Shown here piece by piece: positions 17,074-27,995 of a stretch of 64,000 nt of DNA. Where the stretch lies: NCBI RefSeq assembly GCF_000143825.1, contig NZ_CM000961.1, positions 372,001 through 436,000 of the forward strand, in the 5' to 3' direction. Position numbers and translations under genes: made by a program. The notes below the pieces were generated by a model. It did no database searches. It had not been told where the DNA came from and saw nothing but the letters and a program-made list of their open reading frames with translations. Each line of letters opens with the position of its first letter. Within the stretch, counting starts at the first letter, position 1. The DNA is from Corynebacterium genitalium ATCC 33030. GTDB lineage: Bacteria; Actinomycetota; Actinomycetes; Mycobacteriales; Mycobacteriaceae.

Positions 17074-18348
17074 ATGACCGACAACCCCCGCCCCAGAGCG
17101 CACCAACCGACCCGCCGCCAGTTCCTGCACGGCGCAGGAGTTGCCGGGGCTGCTGGAATGGTAGCTGCTGGGGCTTCGGCGTGCGCGAATGAAGGGGGCG
17201 GGGAAGGAGGCGTCGATAAGCCAAAGGACGCGTGGCCCGGGCAAGGCATGGGCGAAGAAGCGGACGCGTATCTCGCTGACTCGCGCGTTGATTTCGACGG
17301 GGAGCACCAGGCTGGTGTTGCCACGCCCGAGCAGGCCTTCAACAAGCTCATCGCGTTCAATCTCCAGGACGGCAAGGACTCCGTGGAGGACGCGCGGCGC
17401 CTCATGCGGCTGTGGACTGATGACGCCCGGCGCATGTGCTCTGGCCTGGCCGGGCTTGCGGACCTCGAGCCGGAGAACATGGTCTCCACCGCGAACCTGA
17501 CCATCACGGTCGGGTTCGGCCGCAGCTTCCTGGACAAGCTCGGGCTGGATGCGCCGGAGTGGCTCGGGGATCTTCCCGCGTATTCTCGTGACGAGCTCCG
17601 TGAGGAATGGTCCGGCGGCGACCTTTGCCTGCAGATCTGCGCGGACGACCGCTTCACCGTCTCGCACGCGGCGCGGTTCATGACGAAGACGGCGCGCAAC
17701 TACGTCGACACCGCGTGGATCCAGGACGGGTTCCTGCACGCCCGCGGCTCGATCGAGCAGGGCGAAACGCCGCGCAACCTCTTCGGGCAGCTCGACGGGT
17801 CCGGCAACCCGCCTACCGATGACTTCGACGACATCGTCTGGATCTCCGACGGCCCCGCGTGGCTGAACGGCGGCACCGCGATGGTGGTGCGGCGCGTTGC
17901 CATGCTTCTCGACGAATGGGATATCCTCGACCGCCCCTCCCGCGAAGTCGCAGTGGGACGGACGTTAGACACCGGTGCCCCGTTGACCGGGCAAGATGAA
18001 TTCGACGAACCCGACTTTGACGCCCGCGACGAATACGGCTTGCCCGTCATCGACCCGAATTCCCACATGGCCAGGGCTTTTTCCGACGATCCCGCCGAGC
18101 GCATTTTCCGCCGCCCCTACAACTACGACATGCCGCCAGGGCCAGACTCCCGCGGCTCCTCCAACGCGGGGCAAATGTTCATCTGCTTCCAGAAGAACCC
18201 CTTGCAGCAGTTCGACCCGATCCAGAAGCGTCTCGACGACGCCGACCGCCTCAACGAGTGGATCACCCACATCGGCTCCGCCGTGTTCGCCATCCCACGC
18301 GGGACGCGCGACGGCGAGTACTGGGGCCAACATCTGCTCGAGGGCTAG
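17074..18348 (+). CDS. Secreted DyP-type heme peroxidase
   Basis: A 424-residue dye-decolorising-type peroxidase. The N terminus has a twin-arginine signal (TRRQFLHG) ending in a possible lipobox (GASAC), so it is probably exported folded with heme and anchored outside. The DyP fingerprint is present: GQLDGSGN for the catalytic Asp, the proximal heme histidine in NSHMARAF and the RRPYNYD strand. Export, size and family features resemble the EfeB/TyfA-like secreted group. The copper-chaperone lipoprotein immediately upstream suggests a joint role in metal or oxidative stress at the envelope; this is inferred. Confidence 0.9.
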   Translation: MTDNPRPRAHQPTRRQFLHGAGVAGAAGMVAAGASACANEGGGEGGVDKPKDAWPGQGMGEEADAYLADSRVDFDGEHQAGVATPEQAFNKLIAFNLQDGKDSVEDARRLMRLWTDDARRMCSGLAGLADLEPENMVSTANLTITVGFGRSFLDKLGLDAPEWLGDLPAYSRDELREEWSGGDLCLQICADDRFTVSHAARFMTKTARNYVDTAWIQDGFLHARGSIEQGETPRNLFGQLDGSGNPPTDDFDDIVWISDGPAWLNGGTAMVVRRVAMLLDEWDILDRPSREVAVGRTLDTGAPLTGQDEFDEPDFDARDEYGLPVIDPNSHMARAFSDDPAERIFRRPYNYDMPPGPDSRGSSNAGQMFICFQKNPLQQFDPIQKRLDDADRLNEWITHIGSAVFAIPRGTRDGEYWGQHLLEG

Positions 18349-18360
18349 AATCAGCCCACG

Positions 18361-20594
<2,234 letters not shown>

Positions 20595-20991
20595 CCCACC
20601 TTGAGCTACCTTCGAAACGCACGGTCTCGCCCCGCTGCGCACACATGTCATCTTCCAACCAGCGGCCTAGCACGTGGGCGAAGAGGATGGCGACGACCAA
20701 ACACTCGCGCACTCTGACCCCAATAAACGGGGGGTCAGGTAAAAACTCCGCGTTCACCCACCCCGGGGAACCCCGCTAGTCAGAGCCCGGAATCCGACTA
20801 ACCAGAAGTGCTGTTCGACATCGCAGAGGCCATTTTTTGATGGGTGGCACAAATCCGAGGCCCAGCTTTCTACCCCGAGGGCGCGAAGACATAAGGAATC
20901 CCGTGAGTCGGGCGAATGTCAGATGACATCTCCCAGTAAGAAGGAAGTAGCAAAGTCATACTCAGTCTAAAATTCAATCTTGAAGTTTCTG
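20595..20991. other. 397-bp gap after rmlB, left part of the inserted segment
   Basis: No convincing gene is seen in either strand. Short ORFs are interrupted, and the base composition drifts from GC-rich near rmlB to AT-richer near the ArsR-type gene. It holds a T6 run (about 20834) and no clear hairpin. Confidence 0.5.
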
Positions 20992-21321
20992 TCACTTCAG
21001 CTGGCCGTTTCCACTCGAGATAATTATCTGGTCCAGCAAGCCCGGAAACACTTCCTCAAGATCAGTTCGACGCAGACGCGTCATGCGTCCGTTTCCCACG
21101 TCACGCTGCCAGACCAAACCGGCATTACGCAGAACTTTGAAGTGATGTGTTCGCGTTGAAGGCGCCCACGGGGTACCAAATTCTGAACATAGTTGTTCAG
21201 TCCCATCTGGCTGTGCAGCCAGTTTTACAATCACTTTACGTCGGTTAGCGTCTGACAATGCGTGCAAAATTTTAGAGAGGTCAAACTCGTCGATACTCGG
21301 GTGGCCATCCTGATCAGGCAT
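20992..21321 (-). CDS. ArsR-type winged-helix transcriptional regulator
   Basis: A 109-residue DNA-binding protein. Residues 15-90 fit an ArsR-like winged helix: ILHALSDANRRKVIVKL, then the recognition helix and wing (STRTHHFKVLRNAGLVWQRDVGNGRMTRLRR). No metal-site cysteine pair is seen (only one Cys), so it more likely senses an organic ligand. The ATG at 21321 has a perfect AAAGGAG ribosome site; the longer start at 21336 does not. It probably controls the adjacent MFS exporter and the decayed oxygenase genes. The gene is AT-richer than its chromosomal neighbours. Confidence 0.8.
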   Translation of the reverse strand: MPDQDGHPSIDEFDLSKILHALSDANRRKVIVKLAAQPDGTEQLCSEFGTPWAPSTRTHHFKVLRNAGLVWQRDVGNGRMTRLRRTDLEEVFPGLLDQIIISSGNGQLK

Positions 21322-21510
21322 ACGATCTCCTTTCAAGGAATGAAGGAACTAATAAAATCGTAGCTGTTCAAGATCGTGCGATATCATTCCAGTTAACTAC
21401 ACCACGCGAGGAAACTATTTACTCACAGGAGTCGACAAGGGACGATGCACTAAAACTCCCGTATCCACTTGATGTTCTCAGGAGGCACTGCCATGAATAA
21501 CCTCGGCAGC

Positions 21511-21891
21511 TATTCAGTCAGTGCTCCCACCGACTCGCGAATGACCACCCGTGCTATTGCTGCCCACATACAATGATGCATGCCGTATCCAAGATGCATA
21601 CCGTATCCAAACGGTAGATGTTTCTTCTAGTTACGCTGAACACTCACCGTCCACAGCGAAGCGAAGACCGTTTGGTCTCTGTTTGCCGCATGAGCATCTA
21701 CGTACACAACTTCACCTGGATAGGTTTCCCCTTCTTCCATTTTAATCCGCCTCGATGCAATGCACGGAAAGGTAGGAGTTCCTCCCGGAGAAAGACGGCG
21801 GAGAAGTTCTTCAGTCGTGGAGGGTAGTCATCGAAACAGGCGAGAGACTGGAAACGTCTCGAGTTTCAGAGGAACGAATAGTTGTGCTCAT
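21511..21891 (-). pseudogene. Cytochrome P450 remnant
   Basis: Reading the minus strand from the ATG at 21891, 12 nt after a Shine-Dalgarno that overlaps the end of the MFS gene, gives 26 residues and a stop. After a frame change, the segment from about 21755 reads like the C-terminal half of a P450: GEVVYVDAHAANRDQTVF, a TAG stop at 21629, then HLPFGYGM ... HHCMWAAIARVV, the heme-cysteine loop, and a stop at 21511. An 18-bp tandem duplication (TTGGATACGGTATGCATC and a near-copy) has doubled part of the loop. Most of the protein (about 270 residues between the two pieces) is missing. The coding match is unmistakable in pattern but has not been searched. Confidence 0.75.
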
Positions 21892-21897
21892 TGTTTC

Positions 21898-23214
21898 TTA
21901 CTCCTTTTCATTTAACTTAGCGCTGGAACCGCGCCGTACGAGCAAGACAGACACAGTTACCAACGAAACAAGGGCCGTCAGCGTGAGCGCGCTTGTACTG
22001 AAAGCGTCAGCATAGACATCTGGGTGGCCCGGTTGCCCAGCCGCAGTACTTGTCGCAGCTTCGCCGGAAAGCTGTTGTTGAATTTGCAGGGAAAGCATGA
22101 ACGCATACCCGGCAACGAACAAAGCCTCGCTACCCACACGGAAAAAGTTGAGCACGCCAGCCGCTGTGCCGGTCCTTTCAGGAGGAACAACCCCCAGTGC
22201 GTGTCCATCTACAAGGCCAATGGGTAGGCCGAAGCCCAAGCCAAGCAAGATCATCGGAATAATTACGAGCCCGATTGACCCCTCGGGCGTGAGCAGCATC
22301 AGGCCAAGGTCTCCGACAATAAGACAGATCAGACTGAGGTACACCACAACGCCAACCGTTATCCACGTGACTTTCTCAATCAGTTTGGCCACTAGGATTG
22401 GCGCAACAACGACTGGGATTGTCATCGCAAGCATGATCAGGCCAGCTTGTCCCGCACCGATACCTTTAATGCCACTGAAGGCAGAGGGTAGATAAGTCAG
22501 CACTGTAACGAATCCAATAGAACCCGCAATCGGCACCAGACACATGGCGAGGAACTCTCTGTTCTTAAGAATGGAAAGATCTAACAGCGGTGTCTTTGTC
22601 TCATTAATATCCTGCGCAGCGTCGGTGGCTGTAGGAAGGATTCTTGCATTCAATGTAACCAACGCAAGAATTACACCATGAACAGCAAAAACTCCTCGCC
22701 ACCCAAAGCTCGAAACCAAAATTCCTGAGATAGTTGGGCCTAAGGTCAAGCCCAATCCATTGATAGTTCCAAACAGGGCGAATGCTCGGCCTCGCGCACT
22801 GCCTTCATAGGCGTTAGAGAGCATAGAGCTAGCTCCAGTGAGGACGGCTGCCGCCCCACAACCTGCAATAAGTCGCATGAAATCAAGCAAAAGAAGCGAC
22901 GGGCTAGCAGCGCTTATCAGGCTGGACACCGAGAATAGGGCAGATCCGACGACAAAAGTCACACGAAAGCCAATACGGTCACTTACAGCTCCCCAGCCAA
23001 GAACTCCCAGTGCAAACGCAACGTTGAAACCGTTAACGACCCATTGAAGTGCTGTCGTGTTTGCCCCAAGGTCAGTGGAGATCTGCGGAAGAGCGATGCC
23101 CGTTCCGGAAATTGACATCGGCGTAATGAATTGCGCCACAAGGACTATAGGCAAAGTCCATCGACTTGGGGTGGTGTCCGCCACGACTTTCTCTTCTGGC
23201 GTAACTCTTGTCAT
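21898..23214 (-). CDS. MFS exporter (drug:proton antiporter-like)
   Basis: A 438-residue major facilitator protein with about 12-14 predicted helices. It has the family motif in loop 2-3 (GWGAVSDRIGFR) and the antiporter-type motif near helix 5 (GLGLTLGPTISGILV). The ATG at 23214 is preceded by GAAGGGA, favouring it over the upstream start at 23256. It lies between a P450 remnant and an FAD-monooxygenase remnant, with an ArsR-type regulator nearby, so it may have exported a toxic compound that those oxygenases modified. It is the only intact enzyme-class gene of the insert. Confidence 0.88.
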   Translation of the reverse strand: MTRVTPEEKVVADTTPSRWTLPIVLVAQFITPMSISGTGIALPQISTDLGANTTALQWVVNGFNVAFALGVLGWGAVSDRIGFRVTFVVGSALFSVSSLISAASPSLLLLDFMRLIAGCGAAAVLTGASSMLSNAYEGSARGRAFALFGTINGLGLTLGPTISGILVSSFGWRGVFAVHGVILALVTLNARILPTATDAAQDINETKTPLLDLSILKNREFLAMCLVPIAGSIGFVTVLTYLPSAFSGIKGIGAGQAGLIMLAMTIPVVVAPILVAKLIEKVTWITVGVVVYLSLICLIVGDLGLMLLTPEGSIGLVIIPMILLGLGFGLPIGLVDGHALGVVPPERTGTAAGVLNFFRVGSEALFVAGYAFMLSLQIQQQLSGEAATSTAAGQPGHPDVYADAFSTSALTLTALVSLVTVSVLLVRRGSSAKLNEKE

Positions 23215-23232
23215 CCTGTTCCCTTCGGTATA

Positions 23233-23248
23233 TACTATTTCTATAGTA
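23233..23248. promoter_or_regulatory. Palindromic operator candidate
   Basis: TACTAT-TTCT-ATAGTA is a perfect 6-bp inverted repeat with a 4-bp gap, in the 78-bp divergent region between the MFS gene and the monooxygenase remnant. It is a plausible site for the ArsR-type regulator encoded at 20992. Confidence 0.5.
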
Positions 23249-23292
23249 GCTACCAAGTATTTAGTACATATGCAAGCGGAGGGAAAGTTTTT

Positions 23293-23550
23293 GTGGAACT
23301 TGAGCAGGATTCATCCGACGTTGCGATTGTCGACGGTGGCTCTTCAGGCATGCTCATGGCACTTTAACTGTCATTACAGGGGTTAGAGATTCTGCTCTTC
23401 GAACCTCGGCCGAGCGCAGACCGCCGTCCAAGAGTTGACATGACTCATGTACGTTCACTCTCGCGCCCAATCCGCCGTGGATACATTCCATTAACTGACC
23501 CCCACCTACTTGGAAAACGTTCCGAACTTAAGAACGTTGCCGGTCTCCAG
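23293..23550 (+). pseudogene. FAD-dependent monooxygenase remnant
   Basis: A GTG at 23293 with a GGAGGG ribosome site opens a frame reading VAIVDGGSSGMLMAL, an in-frame TAA at 23365-23367, then LEILLFEPRPSADRRPR and MTHVRSL. This is the N-terminal FAD-binding signature of phenol-hydroxylase/PheA-like flavin monooxygenases (GxGxxG loop, glutamate, then the RP-R-x-K/T-T-H-x-R segment). The dinucleotide glycines are partly mutated. Similarity ends near the C10 tract at 23551, so everything after the first 85 residues is gone. The gene diverged from the MFS exporter. Confidence 0.75.
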
Positions 23551-23683
23551 CCCCCCCCCCGCCGGTGCCCCGCGGAGGCGACACCCGTCGCAACCCGGCA
23601 AATCCGAAGCCTCTACCGAAGCCTGAGGAACAACCGACCAAGAGTGCCTCTACGCCGACGTGGGAGGCGCCGATGACGCAGCC

Positions 23684-23827
23684 GACGACGAGCTCTCCTG
23701 GCGGCCCCACTACACCGACATGCGCGAAGGTCTTGCCAATACGATCGAGTGGTACCGCAGCAACGAAGCGTGGTGGCGGGAGGCGAAAGACGCCGTCGAA
23801 GATGCCTACGCGTCGCGCGGGCAATAG
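23684..23827 (+). pseudogene. Truncated duplicate of the rmlB 3' end
   Basis: The last 47 codons before the TAG at 23825 match the end of the intact rmlB (20454-20594), for example [18 protein letters not shown] in both. About 18 of 141 bases differ (hand count), roughly 87% identity. The fragment has no start and lies 26 bp before rmlCD, where rmlB ends in the usual rmlB-rmlCD order. I read it as the original rmlB tail left behind when the segment with a second, complete rmlB was inserted. Confidence 0.85.
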
Positions 23828-23852
23828 CTTCCTGCGGCCGTAGGATGAGCGT

Positions 23853-25202
23853 ATGGCTGAGCTTGAGACGCTGACAAGCGTGCCCATCGAGGGACTTGAA
23901 GTCCGCACCTTAACTGTTCACGGCGACAACCGGGGATGGTTCAAGGAAAATTGGGCCGGCGACCCCGCGATGCGCGTGGAGCAGAACAACGTCAGTTTCA
24001 ACGCGCAGCGTGGGGCGACACGCGGCATGCACGCGGAACCGTGGGACAAATACGTCTCTGTTGCAACGGGACGCGTCTACGGCGCGTGGGTTGACCTGCG
24101 CGAAGGTTCACCGACATTCGGCGCGAAGTACGGGTGCGAAATCGGTCCGGACACTGCGGTGTTCGTGCCGCGCGGCATCGCCAACGGCTTCCAGGCGCTC
24201 GAGGACGCTACAACGTACATTTACCTGTGCAACGCGCGCTGGAGCCCACACGCGCAATACGCGTTCTGCTCCTACCGCGAGAGCGAGTGGCCGCTCGAGC
24301 CCACTGAAGTTTCAGCGAAGGATCTCGAGCATCCGATGCTTGCCGACGCCTCCCCCGTCCCCCCTCGCCGAGTGTTAGTGACCGGAGCGAACGGGCAGTT
24401 GGGCCGCGCGTTGCGCCCGTTGCTGCCCCACGGGGATTTCGTGGGCCACGACGAGTTCGATCTGACTTCTGATGTCTCGACGTTGATGTCCGCTCGGGAT
24501 TGGACACAATACTCCGCGATCATCAACGCAGCGGCGTTCAACGACGTCAACGGCGCAGAAGGTGACGGCCGAAACGGGGCCTGGGCCGTCAACGCGCTGG
24601 GTCCAGCGAAGCTCGCGCAGATTGCGGGGCGCTACGACCTGACACTGGTGAACGTGTCCACGGACTACGTCTTCGACGGGACTGTGGGGGTGCATACCGA
24701 GGACGAGGCACCCAGCCCGCTGTCCGTGTACGGCGCCTCCAAAGCCGCGGGTGAGGCCGCTACCGCCGCCTGCCCCCGGCACTACCTAGTGCGGACGTCC
24801 TGGGTGTTCGGCGACGGGGGTAACTTCATGACGACCATGGCGCGGCTCGCACGCGAAGACGCCAGCCCGCAGGTGGTCAGTGATCAGCGCGGGCGACCGA
24901 CGTGGGCCGAAGACTTGGCACGAGGCATCGTGCACCTGCTTGATTCAGGCGCCGAGTACGGCGTGTACAACATCACCTCCGGCGGCGACACCGCCTCCCG
25001 TGACGAGATCGCCATGGCCGTCTTCATCGCCTGCGGCGGCGACCCCTCCTCCGTCCAGCCGGTCACGACCGCGCAATACCAAGAGGCCTTCGGGCCCGAG
25101 GCGCCCCGGCCGGCCGAGTCCACGCTGGCACTGGACAAGATTGAGGCGACCGGATTCAAGCCGACGAACTGGCGCGCGGCCCTGGCGATGTACCTGGGGT
25201 AG
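23853..25202 (+). CDS. rmlCD: Fused dTDP-4-dehydrorhamnose 3,5-epimerase / reductase
   Basis: A 449-residue fusion performing steps 3 and 4 of dTDP-L-rhamnose synthesis. Residues 1-165 are an RmlC cupin with the HGDNRGWFKENW, RGMHAEPWDK and PRGIANGF segments. Residues 170-449 are an RmlD reductase with the NAD(P) loop TGANGQLGRAL and the catalytic YGASK. The same fusion is known in C. glutamicum. The ATG lies 6 nt after TAGGAT, suggesting a leaderless start. With rmlB displaced by the insert, this promoter may be important for expression. Confidence 0.95.
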   Translation: MAELETLTSVPIEGLEVRTLTVHGDNRGWFKENWAGDPAMRVEQNNVSFNAQRGATRGMHAEPWDKYVSVATGRVYGAWVDLREGSPTFGAKYGCEIGPDTAVFVPRGIANGFQALEDATTYIYLCNARWSPHAQYAFCSYRESEWPLEPTEVSAKDLEHPMLADASPVPPRRVLVTGANGQLGRALRPLLPHGDFVGHDEFDLTSDVSTLMSARDWTQYSAIINAAAFNDVNGAEGDGRNGAWAVNALGPAKLAQIAGRYDLTLVNVSTDYVFDGTVGVHTEDEAPSPLSVYGASKAAGEAATAACPRHYLVRTSWVFGDGGNFMTTMARLAREDASPQVVSDQRGRPTWAEDLARGIVHLLDSGAEYGVYNITSGGDTASRDEIAMAVFIACGGDPSSVQPVTTAQYQEAFGPEAPRPAESTLALDKIEATGFKPTNWRAALAMYLG

Positions 25203-25347
25203 GGCCAGCTCTTTAGAACGCGTGCACTAACGATCAGTAGGGCGCTTGAGGAGCCTTTTCGCTGTTCGAATTCACCTTGCCGTTGGAACAGTCTTAGGTC
25301 GTTCACCATAGGATTTCGGGGAGATCCGAAGATTTCAAATCACCTTA

Positions 25348-25363
25348 TCGAACATACGTGCGT
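25348..25363 (+). promoter_or_regulatory. Candidate LexA (SOS) box
   Basis: TCGAACATACGTGCGT closely resembles the actinobacterial SOS box TCGAAC-N4-GTTCGA (left half perfect, right half with two changes). It lies about 82 bp before the HNH/DUF222 start. Such genes are LexA targets in related bacteria, as far as I recall. Confidence 0.5.
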
Positions 25364-25444
25364 TTTTCGTGGCTCGGTTGTCCACGCGAGGTTGTAAGTT
25401 ATGTGGCAAAGACCAAGCACCATACAAAAAAGGGGGTGGCGAAG

Positions 25445-26986
25445 ATGACCGAACGAGTTGGCGCAGATTCCTTGGCGGATGCCGTGGATGCCATCGCAGA
25501 AGCAATGGCTGACATTTCGCGCATCTTCGCTGACCCCCACGCTTTAGCCTTCGATGCTGTCCGCACCGACATGGAGCGCCTCGAAGAGATCCTCTCAGGC
25601 CAGAAGGCATATGCCGACGCTGCGTTTGCCTACCTGTGTGACCGTGACGGAGCTGGCCGAATTGTCGGCGCGAACCAGCCTGCCGCGTATCTGCGCGATG
25701 TTCTCGGTCTATCCCAGGCAGAGGCCATGGGGCGCCTACGCCGAGGAGAGGACCTCTTCGCCCCAGTCGAGGACACCACCCCCGACGACGAGTTCCTCTT
25801 CGCCGGCATCGACCCTGACTCCCCCGACGCGGACGAAGCAGCTGCGGCGGTAGCGGCAGCTGCGGAAGAGGCTCGTCGGAAAGCGGAAGAAGAGCGTGAG
25901 GCGAAGCGCCGGGCGAAAGAGGCTGCGCTGAAGGCGGCGAAGGAAAAGCAAGACATCATCAACCGCGAGCTGATGAATCTTCGCGACGACGCGGTTCCGG
26001 GGCGCCCGGTCATTCTCGCCAAAGCTCTCGACGAGGCTAACAGGCGCAGCCCAGAAGACCTGCGCAAATTTGTCCGCCGGCTCGTGGACAACGCCAACGC
26101 TGCCGGCCGGAAGAACAGCCCGGACAAGCCGCAATCGGACTTTGATGCGCGGAAACTCATCATGGGCAAGCCCGACAGCGCAGGCATGTGCCGGGTCACC
26201 ATCGATCTTCCGGCCGGCGAAGCCGCGGTGCTCAAGGCGGCGCTGGACCTCGGGCGCGGCGGAATAGGCGACAAATCGGGCTCTTCCGAGCAGGAGCCAA
26301 AAGACACGCGCACGATGTCGCAGCGGCGCTTCGACCAATTCATGCACATCGTGACCAACTTCTCCGGAACCAAGGCTGGCTCGCAGGGCGGTATCGGCAC
26401 TGTCGTCGTCGGCATGACCCTCGATGACCTGAACAACGCCGACCACACCACTAAGTTCATGACCAACACTGGGATCAGCCTGACCGCGTACGACATGCTC
26501 CGCCTCGGGTTCACAGGCACCGACTTCATCGCTCAGCTCGACTCGGTCACCGGCGTCCCCCTCTCGCTGGGGCGCACCCGCCTGGCAAGTGTCCACCAGC
26601 GCATCGCACTGCTGGCCATGCAGGGAGTATGCGCCTGGCACGGGTGCGACCGCCCGATGAGCGAGCTAGACATCCACCACATGGAGTCCTTCTTCGACGG
26701 CGGGCTGACAGACATCGAGAACCTCATCGCCCTGTGCCGCGAACACCACATGTGCAACAACGACCGCAGAGATGGCAGAGGTAACAAGGGTTACGTCGAC
26801 CGCGACCCCGAAACCGGCCGGGTGGGGGTGATCCCCGCAGACGGCGGGCCGATGAGATTCAACGAAACCGTCGACGCCCACGAAAGCATCGGCCACAAAC
26901 TCCGCAACCGACCAAAAGGGCACCACCCGCCACCGGGATCAACCCCCGGAGGCCCTCCTGACCCGGTGCTCTTCCCCGTCGCTTAA
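25445..26986 (+). CDS. DUF222 / HNH endonuclease protein (13E12 family)
   Basis: A 513-residue protein of the large actinobacterial 13E12-repeat family: an N-terminal DUF222 domain, a highly charged Ala/Glu/Lys/Arg coiled coil (about residues 130-185) and a C-terminal HNH nuclease domain. The HNH core is visible as [19 protein letters not shown] followed by [13 protein letters not shown], with paired Cys for zinc. I chose the Met at 25445, after which the DUF222 begins; the ORF opens further upstream without a ribosome site. The gene lies alone between rmlCD and rmlA. The natural role of these proteins is unsettled; mobile-element biology and DNA damage response have been suggested. Confidence 0.85.
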   Translation: MTERVGADSLADAVDAIAEAMADISRIFADPHALAFDAVRTDMERLEEILSGQKAYADAAFAYLCDRDGAGRIVGANQPAAYLRDVLGLSQAEAMGRLRRGEDLFAPVEDTTPDDEFLFAGIDPDSPDADEAAAAVAAAAEEARRKAEEEREAKRRAKEAALKAAKEKQDIINRELMNLRDDAVPGRPVILAKALDEANRRSPEDLRKFVRRLVDNANAAGRKNSPDKPQSDFDARKLIMGKPDSAGMCRVTIDLPAGEAAVLKAALDLGRGGIGDKSGSSEQEPKDTRTMSQRRFDQFMHIVTNFSGTKAGSQGGIGTVVVGMTLDDLNNADHTTKFMTNTGISLTAYDMLRLGFTGTDFIAQLDSVTGVPLSLGRTRLASVHQRIALLAMQGVCAWHGCDRPMSELDIHHMESFFDGGLTDIENLIALCREHHMCNNDRRDGRGNKGYVDRDPETGRVGVIPADGGPMRFNETVDAHESIGHKLRNRPKGHHPPPGSTPGGPPDPVLFPVA

Positions 26987-27125
26987 TCGTCACCTATTCT
27001 CCCCTGCCCGCAGGCCGCCGAAGCGCAGAAATGCTGCCGGTGTGTCTGCGGGCTGGCACGCGTGGGCGTCGATAAGCACGGCGATGCGCGTGCGGTTGCG
27101 CGGGCGCGCACTAGACTCCACCTCT

Positions 27126-27989
27126 ATGAAGGGCATCATCCTCGCGGGCGGATCGGGCACACGGTTGTACCCGATCACGAAGGGCATCTCGAAACAGCTC
27201 ATGCCCATTTACGACAAGCCGATGATCTACTACCCGCTGTCCACGCTGATCAGCGCAGGTATTCGCGAGATCTTGGTGATCACCACGCCGGAAGACCGGG
27301 GCGCATTCGAGCGTTTGCTTGGCGACGGCTCCGCCTGGGGCCTCATGATCGACTACGCCGTCCAACCCTCCCCGGACGGGCTGGCGCAGGCGTTCATCAT
27401 CGGTGAGGACTTCATCGGGGACGACTCGGTGGCTCTGGTCCTGGGCGACAACATCTTTGAAGGGGCCGAATTGACGCGGCTGATGGGCGACGCGTTCGAC
27501 CCGGCCGGCGGAGCGATCTTCGCGTATGAGGTGTCCGACCCGGAACGCTACGGCGTGGTGAGCTTCGACGAGCACGGCACCGCGACCGCCATTGAGGAAA
27601 AGCCTGCCCAGCCGCAGTCCAACTACGCCGTGGTCGGTCTGTACTTCTACGACAATGACGTGGTCCGAATCGCGAAGACGATTGAGCCGAGCGAGCGCGG
27701 AGAGCTGGAAATCACCAGCATCAACGATGCTTACCTGCAAAAGGGCGCGCTCAAGGTGCACCGCCTCCACCGCGGCGACGTGTGGTTGGACACCGGCACG
27801 ATCGACTCGATGAGTGAAGCGAGCGCATATGTCGAGGTGATTCAGAAGCGCACCGGCACCGTCATCGGGTCACCGGAGGTCGCGGCCTACCGCCAGGGCT
27901 TCATCGACGCGGCCGCGCTGGAAAGTCTTGCTCAGCCGATGTTGAAGTCGGGCTACGGCCAGTACTTGCTCGATGCGGCTCGGGAGTGA
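27126..27989 (+). CDS. rmlA: Glucose-1-phosphate thymidylyltransferase
   Basis: A 287-residue enzyme that begins dTDP-rhamnose synthesis from dTTP and glucose-1-phosphate. The nucleotide loop [20 protein letters not shown], the substrate segment GDNIFEG and the late DTGTIDSM are all present. The frame is open from 27042, but the family start MKGIILAGG is at 27126, 8 nt after a TAGACT box (likely leaderless). A copy of the dispersed 11-bp motif is at 27067, just upstream. Confidence 0.96.
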   Translation: MKGIILAGGSGTRLYPITKGISKQLMPIYDKPMIYYPLSTLISAGIREILVITTPEDRGAFERLLGDGSAWGLMIDYAVQPSPDGLAQAFIIGEDFIGDDSVALVLGDNIFEGAELTRLMGDAFDPAGGAIFAYEVSDPERYGVVSFDEHGTATAIEEKPAQPQSNYAVVGLYFYDNDVVRIAKTIEPSERGELEITSINDAYLQKGALKVHRLHRGDVWLDTGTIDSMSEASAYVEVIQKRTGTVIGSPEVAAYRQGFIDAAALESLAQPMLKSGYGQYLLDAARE

Positions 27990-27995
27990 CCAGAC

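Noticed and set aside
21493..21576. A 27-codon plus-strand ORF with an AGGAGG-like site
   Set aside because: It overlaps the P450 remnant on the other strand and has no similarity; the ribosome-like site may be chance.
23551..23560. C10 homopolymer as a phase-variation tract
   Set aside because: It lies after a stop-interrupted pseudogene and controls no intact frame.
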